The notes beneath the pieces were generated by a model that had not been told where the DNA came from, ran no database searches, and saw only the letters and a list, made by a program, of their open reading frames with translations. From positions 124,907 through 165,043 of the forward strand of contig MNCI01023754.1 of assembly GCA_015680685.1 (NCBI GenBank): DNA of 40,137 bases, written 5' to 3'. This document shows positions 30,768 through 40,137 of the stretch, piece after piece. This DNA is from Gnetum montanum (lineage: Eukaryota; Streptophyta; Gnetopsida; Gnetales; Gnetaceae). The position numbers and the translations under genes are program-made. Positions within the stretch are counted from its first letter, which is position 1. Each line of letters starts with the position of its first letter.

Positions 30768-33600
30768 TCAGATAGTGCCAGGAGGTGAAGGCTCTTCGGG
30801 TGCTGAAGGACCTTCTCCAACCTCCAACACTTGTGGTTGTGGCAATTGAGTCTGAGGCGGTGGTTGCAACTGTCTTGATGTAGCTACTGCTTTGTGTTGA
30901 AGGTGAAAATCATCTAGCAATGCCCTCATCTTCTTCTCCTTACTCTATCGATCGTACATAGTCCATGCAACATCACCAATGTGGGCTAGTATGGGGACGT
31001 CCTAAGGATAAGGTATTATCAAGAACAATTCCTTGACGTTGATGAACCAGGCTACAAATTATTTACATTCAACATCAAACACCTTGATGAGGTTCTGTAG
31101 CTCATGGTGGTCATTCATTCTTCTGGCCAGTTTCTCAGCAATTAATCACTAGCCTATAAACTAACTCCTAAGAACTTCAAGCTCTACATTAGCTATTTTT
31201 AACTTCTAATTGGTGTCCTTGCGATGTTTGAACTCAGCCTCATAAAGGAGGTATGAGCTAGCCACCTTCTTCTCTAACTCTAACTACAACCTTCCAGCTA
31301 TCAGCATGCCATGTTTGTGTAACAGAGGTTGGCAAGCTTCATGTATTCTATCATCTCCTCAATTTTCAACTCCTTTAGGTGTATCTCCACTTTATTGTAG
31401 GCATTGAATCCATCAAAGAGTGGTTGGAATACATTACCTCTTTGTTGAAGTTGTTGGAGGGCCTCGCTCATTTTCATCTTAGCTAGCTAAATTTCCTTTT
31501 CGTTTGCCTCCTTAAGCAGCCAAACCTACTCCTTGTAATGATTCTTCACTTGTTCAAATTTCAAGACCTCATTCTTCTAGGAGGCTACCTTAATGGTCAT
31601 TTTTTTGTGAAGTATACAAACTTCCTCCATTGAGAGATTTCACTTGTTTGCTACCAACCTCCTCAGATCCACGTTCACCTTGACAAGCTACTTCTACTGC
31701 TATCTCATGAACTTAATCATTTAGTCCTTCTATTCTTCAACATTGCACAGGAGGTGAATATCTCTAGTTAGAGTTAGGTTCCCCTTGTAGACTTGTGACA
31801 AGTCCTTATTGGTGTTGAAGGCCAGAGCCTCCAATAAGAATGCGTTGAAGACCATCATCTCCTTCACATTCTCAGCCTCTTTTAATTCATTCTGAAGCTA
31901 CAAGAAAGCTTCATCTCATGTAATGGCTTAACTCATAATGGCCAAATCAACCAAGAGGGCTCTTAATTATAAAATTTGATAGCCAACCATCGATTTTAGT
32001 TATGGCCACCTCAAGATGGATGTTTGCAATGATGAGCTTGCCCTTGATCTCTAGTAGCTCCAACTAGGTAGCTATGAATTCTTCTAGAAGATTGAAGATC
32101 TCTGAAAGCATTTTTCCATTTCCCATCATTTAATCCAACATCTCCTCATGTTTTTCTACACTTAGCCTCCTACTTCTCACTCTTGTAAACATCTACACAT
32201 CTCTGAGTGCAACAATGTCTAGCATGGTAGCCATAGAAGCATTCAGAGGCTCTGCTACTTAATCGACCACCACCTCCATTGCTATTTCCTATTCATGACA
32301 CTGCATCACCAAGATAATCACCCCCTCACCCTCCTCTAGGCACACCAAAAAAGTGGTAGCATTCCTAGAGATGTCTAGGAATTACTATTATCCATGGATG
32401 GACACTGTCACTTCTCAAACATTCATATTCAATCTCATGGGCATTTGCATCTTTTATGTCAAAAATAATGATGCAATCTCTTCTAGCCAGTTGATGGTTT
32501 GTGTTACTTCATTGAGGTGACTTAACGCTAGCTGGCAAAGTGAGCGCTCTCCACCACTTCGTTCTCCCTATTGTTGTTATAGGAGTTTCTCATAGAGCTT
32601 CCTCATGCACTCCATTATTGCACAAGTCTCTGGCATTGTCTCTCTAGTAGGTGGTGGTGATGGTGGCTACTCCTCTTCAAGCAAGTTAGCAAGCACCTTG
32701 TCTTTCATCATCTCTTACCAAGATGTGATTGGAGCATGATGAAGCATTTCATTCATGTAACATGCTATTCCTCCCCATTTGCAAAGTTTTCTAATTAGGC
32801 AAGGAAAAGGAAGTGTCTTCCTTCCTCACTCATTCTCTTTGAACTATTTTTCTATTTCCATGAAGATGAGCTAGGGGAGGTTGATAGGGAATTTTCTACT
32901 TAAAGTGACACATGCACTGGTAGAGAAGGCAATGATCTTGCTTAGCCTCACCATTGTGATTAGGTGATACACCACAATTTTGAAGTAGGCCCTTTCTACC
33001 TTAGTAAGTGCACCCTACTCCTTACAGTTCACTTCATAGCACTATTGGATCCATTCCTTTTTGATAGTAGGATTTTCTTGCGTAGGAATTTCTACCAAAG
33101 TTGCTCTAGTGTTAAGCAACCCAAGGGCCTCTACAATTGTCTCAACCTAGTAGGACATGCTAATGTTCTTGATTTTCATGGTTACATCTACTTGTCAATT
33201 GTTCCAAAAGAGGTAAGTCTCTCCCATGTATCACTCCCCACCAGAAGCAAGGAAGGACCACATGGGAGGTCCTTGATGTTGTATCTTTACCTATTTTGCT
33301 GCAAGGTCTAAGAAGAGATGAAAGTTGAGTTCCTGAAGAACAAAACTTTGGACCTCCTTAGAATGAATTTATCTCAAGTAGGCCTCAGTTAAGATGACCT
33401 CCAAATTTCATCCAAGTCTTGGCACCTTGCCTTGCCTAAACTATCTTATTTTTATAGTGGGAATCTAATGACTAGATTCCAGTTTGGGCTCCTCCTGAAG
33501 AGGTCCTGTGGCATGTGTTTCTACTTCTCCTTCATAGGGCTATTATGGCTACTAGTCCCTTCCCCCTCTTAGTTGCTTCTCCCATGGTTAGGATAGTCCT
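30768..33600 (-). pseudogene. Extra reading frame of element 2 between pol and 3' LTR (coiled-coil type, broken)
   Basis: This is a long decayed frame on the pol strand that ends with a TGA at 30770-30768. The end is Pro/Gln-rich (SRQLQPPPQTQLPQPQVLEV). Upstream are helical, charged stretches such as MNDHHELQNLIKVFDVEC and MSEALQQLQQRGNVFQPLF followed by YNKVEIHLKELKIEEMIEYM, consistent with coiled coil. Near 32750-33000 it reads ERAYFKIVVYHLITMVRLSK and LPFPCLIRKLCKWGGIA, recalling the N-terminal domain annotated as putative plant transposon protein in other plant LTR elements (from memory, not searched). Nearly all stops in the readable frame sit where Gln or Arg fits. No transmembrane segment or signal peptide typical of an envelope was seen. 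The N-terminal part (about 33020-33600) changes frame several times and its start is unknown. Element 1 has nothing comparable. Confidence 0.62.
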
Positions 33601-33819
33601 TCTTCCTGCGATCTCTTTGGCACCATTTGTGATCACAATCATAGCCAAGGTTCAGGATCTTACGTGTAATATTCAATACTTTGATACCTTTCCCCCATGT
33701 GGCTAGTTACACTTAGGAAAATTTGTGACCATGGTATATTTATTATTTTAATATTATTTTTTTCTAATGGCTATCCAAGTTTTTTGGTGAGGTTTAACTT
33801 AGCTAAATTAGTGATGTTT
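33601..33819 (-). other. Element 2 spacer left of the second solo LTR
   Basis: No clear coding signal. A 63-codon plus-strand frame ending at 33706 lies antisense to the extra-frame region and has no recognised motif. The AT-rich part (33720-33820) leads to the AATAT target duplication. Confidence 0.4.
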
Positions 33820-33824
33820 AATAT

Positions 33825-34659
33825 TGATGAATCATGGTTTTCCAAGCCCTGATATCGGGTATGTGATATCTTAGCCTAGATACGATATTGTGATTCCTAT
33901 GTTGGCCTATAAATATAGCACTCGAGTGCACAGGAAAGGGAGTCTTTGGGAAGTCTTTAGGGTCAAGTCTTTTTATCAGTTTTCAGTTAGTTTTCAGTTC
34001 CTTTCCAAGTGCATACCCGTAGTGTGATGTTTGTAATTGTGCAAAACCTTTGTTCGAGTGTGGCGTACATGGACACACACATAGTAGACAATAAAGATCA
34101 AGATTACTCCATCATTGCAGCATTCACTTAGTTTTTAATTGTTTAATCTTTAATTATTATTTATTATTTTCTTAGTTAATATTTCTTTATCATTATTTAC
34201 TATTCCTATTATTAATGCGAAATGAGTACGTCTTAATCATGAACATTTAAGTGTAACTACTTGGTAACCTAGTAGTGTATCTAGCAGTACTCAAGTAATG
34301 TGTGCTTGGTAACCCTAGAAGTAGTACACAAGGTTCAAGATGCGTACAGATGATTAAGGATGGATGCTCATCGCACTTAGGCTACCTTAGACATTATTTT
34401 CCATTGTCTATTAGTTCGATCAAGATTATTTCTCATTGTCTCTAGGAGTAGCCTAGTATTAGAAATCACATCATACACCTCACCCTAGACTAAACCATAT
34501 GTGACAAAGCAAATACTAGTCGAGGTGGGAAGACAGTGAACTGCGATCAACATGTAACTATTTTGATGCGACAACTAGTCCATCTGCAGAGTTCGACCAA
34601 ATCATGTGTACATGCTCATATTTGTATGGTTGAGTGTAGGGGTACCTCGCCACTCATCA
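33825..34659 (+). mobile_element. Second solo LTR of the same family, plus orientation
   Basis: The 835-base LTR starts TGATGAATCATGG, has TATAAATA at 33908-33915 and ends GGTACCTCGCCACTCATCA. It is flanked by exact AATAT at 33820-33824 and 34660-34664. Its end is almost identical to the complement of the element 1 LTR start. No internal region is present. Confidence 0.9.
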
Positions 34660-34664
34660 AATAT

Positions 34665-36404
34665 TATTTTATTAGTTAAACAATTTCAAAGTTAGAAAAA
34701 TTTCAAAAAAAGTTCCATAAAAAACCATAGGTTCATAGTCCCTACGACATAAAGCTCACCTCTAGTAACTAAAGGGTCAAAGAATGAGTTAATTCAAGCA
34801 TGTGGTTAGGAAGTTATGGGCTCAAGAAGGCTTTGGGCTTTGAAAATTGCAAAAACTCCACTAGTGTTATGAGGCAAATGTGAAACTTTTTCTAACTCCC
34901 ATGGCATAGTTATACTATTTTTGCACTACATCAACACATTTGGCTACATTGGTGGGCATGCATTGATGCAGTTGAAAAAAATTTTCACATTGAAAAACTA
35001 ATGAAGGAAAATGAGTTTTGCCATTAAATTAGGATCCACAAAAAGCCAAAAAAACCTAGAATAAGGAAAAATGCTTGAAGAGGGCTTAGATTACATTTGG
35101 AGAGGAGATTTAGTAGGAGATTAATTATCAAGGAGTGTAAAAACTAGATGCCACGATGTGGAAAACAAAGGTTTTGAAAGCAAAATGCTTTAAGGGACAA
35201 GCAACTTAACCATTCTAGCCAAGGAGTCTACAAGTGGGTCCTCCCCATAATAGGCTTATTCCCTTAATGCCCTTGCATACCCTTAAACTACAAAGTTTGT
35301 GGGCCTCAAGGATGATTAATGGTTGTGGATTTTTAAAAATAGAATCACCAAAGAAACCATCAAAGAATTAAGGCCATTTCAAAATGAACCCATTGATGCA
35401 ATCATGAAAAGAGGTAATGAGGTGATATATGGGAAGAACAAGTTTATGTGAGAGAGAGAGAATGGAATGGAGTCTCGCATTTTGGTCACATGAAGTCCCT
35501 TGTGGAGGATGTGATTAGTATGACTTGATAACTTCCATCCTTAGTCAGAATCAAGACCATCCACTTTCAATGACTTTGAATTAGCACATTAGACTATTTC
35601 ATCTTCCAAGGTACAAGAACATCCCCACAAACCACTCATCATTTCAAAGAAAGAAGAAAAGAAAAGCAGGAAGTGAAAACTGCCTTAGTTAGAGGAGTGC
35701 CTTTAGGCATGGGAAACATGTCTTTCTAGCCCCATAACTAGTGCCTATAGCTTATTATTGTATCTAAGGGGTTTGTTTCGAATTCCCATTATTTTTTTAT
35801 TTATTTTTTATTTTTATTTTTTTGCCAATGGAAACCACACCATCCAAAGACATTACTTCTTGTTTATTGGTTAACATAGGAATGGTAAGGAATCCATGGA
35901 AATACTCATGCAACCCAAATTATAGGCAAGTGCCAAAGCTGGCAAATCCCCTTAAAGCCACACCCTTGTTCATCTACTTAATCTGTCCCAAGTTTGAAAA
36001 GTACCAATCTTACAAATTCGTTGTAAGTTATTATTAAGAAAGGACCTCATATTTCCAAAATAAGGAAACACCATAGAGTTGTGTGGAATGGGTGGATGAT
36101 GTGAACTCACTACCTAATATCATGAGAAAACCAAGGTTCCATTAATTAACATCAAAATTCTGGGATGAAATCCAACCATTTCCAATCAAGTAAACAATTT
36201 CAACTTATTAAACCACCATCAATCAGTAGCTATATTTAGCATCCAAAATTCTTGATGGAAATAAATTAAAGGAAGACATGTAAGAAAATTCCAAATAAGA
36301 AAAAATATAGAAAAAATTGTAAAATATTCAAGAAAATGAAAAACATATGGAAAATGATGTGAAACAAAAAAAATTTGAAAACTAAGGATCCACTTATATA
36401 GTAT
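34665..36404 (-). other. Element 2 spacer downstream of integrase
   Basis: Non-coding. From about 35190 it aligns with 7030-8180 of element 1 through conserved words (AGTGGGTCCTCCCC, GCCTTAGTTAGAGG, AGGCATGGGAAA, TATCTAAGGGG) and a matching A-rich end near 36290-36375. Small frames on both strands (35822-36037, 36428-36219) overlap this conserved non-coding DNA and are not supported as genes. Confidence 0.65.
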
Positions 36405-37480
36405 CAATATGGAAAACATCTTCCCCACAACTATGTTGGAAGGAGGTGATAATGAAAATTAAACATGCATGTTCATCAATTAAGGCTTTTATTCTGCTGG
36501 TTTTTCTTAATTCAAGGAAAGGTTTTAGTTGTTAGGTGTTGATCAGAAATTGTTCACTTGGGCTATCAAGATGCTATATCATCATGTTCCTAAATGGAAA
36601 GGTTTTGTATATAATGTAAGTGCCCTCTTATAACGTTTGCAATTTTGTCCATTGAGGCACATGCATGGGGTTCTAGTAGAGCACCTTATCCCCTAGTATA
36701 AACTTTACCTTCCAAATCTTAATGTCATGACATTGTTGGTTATGTGCCTTCTACACTTCATTTGATTCCAAGGCCACTAATCTATTCTTGTCTAGCATAT
36801 TGAGATTCATTAGTCTTTCTCTTTGGGCTAGACTTAAGTCCAAGTTAAGGTTATAGGCTGTTGAAAGTGTATGGAGCTAAACTTGGATGGGAAGCATTGG
36901 AAGTTTTTTGTACACTAGATCATAGGGAGAATACCCAATAGGAACTTTCCACATTGAATGATAAGCCCAAAGAGCATTGTTGAGTTTGTTGTTTCACTTC
37001 TTCCTATATTCACTAACTGTTCATGTTAGTATTTTTGTAATTTTCCTATTAGTAACCTTAGCTTGACTTTTTGCTTGGGGTTGATATGGAGTTGTTAGTT
37101 TATGTTTAACCCCCAAGTGTTGCATGAGCTTTCAAAAAATCGCACCAATAAAGTATGTTCCACGATCAGAAATTAGTGCTCATGGCACAACAAAATTATT
37201 GACAACATTTTATTATACAAACTTTGCCATTATAGAGGATGAACAATTAGTGATGGCAATGAATTTAGCCCATTTGGAATAGAAGTTAATAGCCATGATG
37301 ATGTAGGCCTTTTCGATTAACATAGGATTGACAAGCCTCTTGAAATCAACTCCCCAAAGATCAAAAGGCTTCAATGGTTGGATCCACTATTGAGGCCCTT
37401 CCATATGCATGGTCATCCCTCTATCATCTTGGCATCTCTTGTAGAAGTGGAAGAAGTGATGGGCATCCTTGAAGATTATA
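36405..37480 (-). pseudogene. Integrase of element 2 (broken)
   Basis: The second-Asp block reads ALISDRGTYFIGA near 37165 and is followed by LMQHLGVKHKLTTPYQPQ. The Glu block reads QAKVTNRKI, with Lys (AAG at 37059-37057) at the same position as in element 1. Then come NALWAYHSMWKVPIGYSPYD and the C-terminal stretch to about 36410. At least four stops interrupt it. Confidence 0.8.
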
Positions 37481-37769
37481 GGCCAATAATACTTTTCCAT
37501 GAGGATCTTAATGGTCATTCACCTACTCACATAATGGCCCCCACAAGGGACTTGATGTGCATCCTGGAGGACTCAAAGTTGATATGTATCAAGAACACAC
37601 CATTGTACTAGGCCATGCATGTAAACTACTATTTCTTCTCATGGTCCTACTCTTATGACATCTCTTATGTGAGTAGATATGAGAGGATGTCATTATACTA
37701 GTTTGTTTCTTTAGGATCTTGCCCACCAATAGCACCAACAAAGAGGATTTTATCAATAAATTGATCTAA

Positions 37770-38199
37770 TAGTGGATTCTCATCCTCTTTGCCATACCAT
37801 CTTAACCGAGATAAGTAGTCAGCCATCACATTCTTGATTTCCTTGTGGTCAACCATTATTAAGTCAAACTCCTAAAGGATCACTAGCCACTATATGACAC
37901 AGGGGCTCACCGTTGGCTTGTTCATCAAGAATCGGATGGCACTATGGTCAATGTGCACAAAACATTTGTATCCAAGCACATAGTACATGAATTTATCTAA
38001 TGCATACACCATTGTCATAAGCTCCTTTTTAGTGGTGGTGTAATTGAGTTGTGCACACACAATGCTTCTACTTGCACAATGAATGTAGTATGGATATTTT
38101 TGATCACCCATATGTGTAAGTATGGCTACTAAGGCATAGCTTGATGCATCCATCATGATGTGGAATGGCCTGGACTATTTTGGTGCTCATAGAATTGGA
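37770..38199 (-). pseudogene. RNase H of element 2 (broken)
   Basis: An open frame at 38156-37890 reads MMDASSYALVAILTHMGDQK, CASRSIVCAQLNYTTTKKEL, FMYYVLGYKCFVHIDHSAI and NKPTVSP. The first catalytic Asp (MDAS) is kept. The tail (about 37800) contains a TAG before a WYGKEDENP-like stretch. It matches element 1 RNase H closely. Confidence 0.85.
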
Positions 38200-39115
38200 G
38201 TTTCTATGAGTTTCTACTTTAGGTTTTGAAATGCATGCTCACATTCCTTAGTCTAGATAAATAATGCATCTTTCTTTGTAGGTTCCACCAACAGCTTGGT
38301 GATCTTTGAGAAGTTTTTTATGAAGTGCCTGTAATAACCACTATGGCCAAGGAATGACCTCACATCCTTATTCCTTGAATGATCCTTATTTTCTCTAGGT
38401 CCAACTTAATCCCTTTGTTTGAGATTCGATGCACCAAAAAATGCCCTCTTAGACCATCAAATGACTCTTATGCCAATTGAGCCTCAAATTAGTTTCTACA
38501 AAACATTAAAGAACTTGCTCCAAGTGGTCTAAGGCTTGCTCAAAGGTAGCCCCATAGGAAGAAAAGTCATTTGTGAAAACTTCTACCCTAGTATTGATAT
38601 GTTGTTGGAAGATAAGGACCAACCATTGGAATGTGGTGGGAGCATTGTATAGGCCAAAGGAAATCTTTTTGTATGCAAAAGTTTCCAGGGACTTGTAAAT
38701 GTTATCTTGGCCTAGTCTTCAGGTGCAACTTGAATTTGGTTATAGCCATTATAGCCATCCAAAAAGCTGTAGTAACTACCCCACAATAGTATCTAGCACT
38801 TGGTCCACAAATGGCAAAGGGAAATGACCTTTCTAAGTTGTCATATTTAATAGCTTGAAGTTTATATAGACTCTCCATTTTCCTCCTCTTTTGGGTACAA
38901 TAACAAGTAGGCTAACCCACTTACTATCCACAATAAAATAAATGAACTTGACCTTGAGGAGTTGTTCAATCTCCTCTTTGATGATTTGTTTGAGTTTTGG
39001 GTTCAAGCATCATTGTAGATGTCTCTTTGGTTTAATGGAGGAATCTATATAAATTCTATGTTGGCATAACCTTGGATCAATTCTTATTAACTCATGATAT
39101 AACTAGGCAAAGGTT
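38200..39115 (-). pseudogene. Reverse transcriptase of element 2 (broken)
   Basis: Blocks in order: KRHLQ, a TGA, then CLNPKLKQIIKEEIEQLL near 38970-39030, SKWVSLLVIVPKRGGKWRV, TFAYKKISFGLYNAPTTFQW and a catalytic box FTNDFSSYG near 38560-38580 where relatives have FMDD, so the first catalytic Asp is lost. The TGA-Cys pair in the first block stands where element 1 has Arg-Arg, i.e. two CG-to-TG changes side by side. Confidence 0.85.
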
Positions 39116-39649
39116 GTTGGCCATTTTTTGACAACCTCCAACAATTTCTTTTTCTATATAAGAGCAAGTGTGGCATTGATAATTGTTGGTTTTCCATTGT
39201 TCAAAAATGCATACTCCACTCATGTTGGTAGAGTCTTTAGCTTAAGCAGCTCTTGCTTAAAATTTTTAGGGATCTCCAACTTTCCCAGATTGATTTTTCT
39301 TTGTTCATCAAAGAGTTAGTGATGGATCTGCTCCAATTTAGCCATGCTTTCCATGTAATAGCTGGTGAGGCTCTCATTTGGTTTCATGCATATTATTAGT
39401 CTAGCCTCATTTTCAGTTGCTATCCATTGAGTGCCCTCCTATTTAGTGGCTGCTATGTACATGCACCTTTGATCCTCTATGATATTTGCACATTGATTGC
39501 ATGCCTGAAGTGATGTGCTCTCGATGGTCCATAGTTTTTACACATAGTGGTACCCTATGTCACTATAAGCAATGCATGGAACTCTCTTCTTCTCAGTTTT
39601 TCTAAATTTTTTTTTCCTTGAAAATTTTCAAGGAAAGGTCTTTGCTCCC
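39116..39649 (-). pseudogene. Protease-RT connector of element 2
   Basis: Counterpart of 11111-11495 in element 1. Weak fragments of the same polyprotein are visible, with an EYAFLNNGKPTIINATLAL stretch near 39160-39220. No intact frame and no recognised domain. Confidence 0.45.
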
Positions 39650-40137
39650 CTACCTTGCATCTATGGTGCTCATCCATGTTTTTTCCATGATGATAGAGAA
39701 GTCCCCTTTGCTATTTTTCACATGGATTACTAGAAAATAGATAAGATATAACCATCTACAAATGGTGTTCACAATGTTTTCCACTAATCCAAAATGAATA
39801 GTGATGGATTGGTCTACCAGCTCTAGTTTAATGTTGCTCTTTTTTAAGGAGGACAAGTTCTAGGCTTTGTACATTTCTTGTAAAATCAAGTTAACTCCAG
39901 AACCTAGGTTCAAAAAAACCTCACATGGTTCATTTCTGGCAATTTGTAAATAAATAAGAGGACTCCTAAGATCATACCTCTTCCTAGGAAGATGGCCAAC
40001 CTTGATCCAATGTATGACTGCATGGGTTAACATGACAATGTGCAACTGGAGGGCACTTTGGTTCAAAGGTTGCTCAATAGAAATTTCAGAGGTGGAAGTA
40101 GTAAGGTTAATAGCCAGAAATGGTTGTGAGGGCTTTG
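39650..40137 (-). pseudogene. Aspartic protease of element 2, cut by the window edge
   Basis: Two frames (40066-39860 and 39856-39650) read LTHAVIHWIKVGHLPRK, PLIYLQIARNEPCEVFLNLG then SGVNLI, and LELVDQSITIHFGLV with GDFSIIMEKTWM. The catalytic Asp is Asn (AAC at 39910-39908), a G-to-A change. It is the clear homologue of 11496-11999. The Gag linker would continue to the right. Confidence 0.8.

Larger units (their letters stand above)
29134..40137 (-). mobile_element. Athila-like Ty3/gypsy element 2, truncated at an N and running off the right edge
   Basis: On the minus strand, from right to left: protease, RT, RNase H, integrase, a spacer, an extra reading frame, a polypurine tract and the 3' LTR. 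Motifs and the pol-downstream spacer match element 1 domain by domain, so both belong to one family. Gag, priming site and 5' LTR lie beyond 40137. Two solo LTRs of the same family have inserted into it (29256-30056 and 33825-34659). Decay is heavier than in element 1: protease has Asn for the catalytic Asp, RT has FTND for FMDD, and integrase has Lys for Glu. Reading 29134-40137 as one element rests on strand consistency and matching ends; a composite of two elements cannot be excluded. Confidence 0.8.

Noticed and set aside
30768-33600. Envelope-like gene of an Athila element
   Set aside because: The position fits, but the readable parts show coiled-coil and Pro/Gln-rich character with no signal peptide or transmembrane segment.
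1-40137. tRNA, rRNA or other structured RNA genes
   Set aside because: Only tRNA-complementary priming sites (18 bases) were seen; no full cloverleaf or rRNA stretch was recognised by eye.

Overview
This window looks like repeat-dominated nuclear DNA from a seed plant. The grounds are plant-type LTR retrotransposons with tRNA-primed minus-strand starts, a plant ABCB transporter fragment and a CYP40-like cyclophilin fragment. The AT-rich sequence, depleted CpG, old LTR pairs and near absence of intact genes fit a large gymnosperm (conifer-like) genome best. That placement is an inference; nothing here identifies a species.

Layout. Positions 1-1.7 kb hold two gene fragments on the minus strand. 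The first is a cyclophilin N-terminal half continuing in the same frame, past one TGA, into a PARP-like segment, with TATA boxes behind it. The second is an ABCB-transporter linker/TMD2 fragment. At 1.8-2.7 kb lies a decayed plus-strand Ty3/gypsy reverse transcriptase. From 2.7 to 5.45 kb I see only non-coding repeat-derived DNA. Positions 5456-15337 are a full-length Athila-like Ty3/gypsy element on the minus strand (element 1), with ~0.8-kb LTRs, an exact 5-bp target duplication, a tRNA-Asp-type primer binding site and degenerate gag-PR-RT-RH-IN. From 17.8 to 21.0 kb is a three-unit tandem array of ~1-kb repeats, which includes a ~208-bp duplication at an N (probably an assembly seam). Positions 21180-25900 are a complete but old Ty1/copia element on the minus strand. 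From 25.9 to 29.1 kb is non-transposon-like DNA with a CpG-rich patch and several short tandem duplications. From 29.13 kb to the window end is a second Athila-like element (element 2), minus strand and running off the right edge, with a decayed extra reading frame between pol and its 3' LTR that element 1 lacks. Two plus-strand solo LTRs of the same family, each with an exact 5-bp target duplication, are nested in element 2; one sits inside its 3' LTR in opposite orientation.

No gene in the window looks convincingly intact. The retroelement frames are broken largely by stops at former Gln and Arg codons (CAG/CAA to TAG/TAA, CGA to TGA), as expected from deamination of methylated cytosine. 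The most unusual items are the extra reading frame of element 2, the Glu-to-Lys change at the presumed integrase catalytic Glu shared by both gypsy copies, the inverted solo-LTR-in-LTR nest, and the cyclophilin/PARP-like fused frame.
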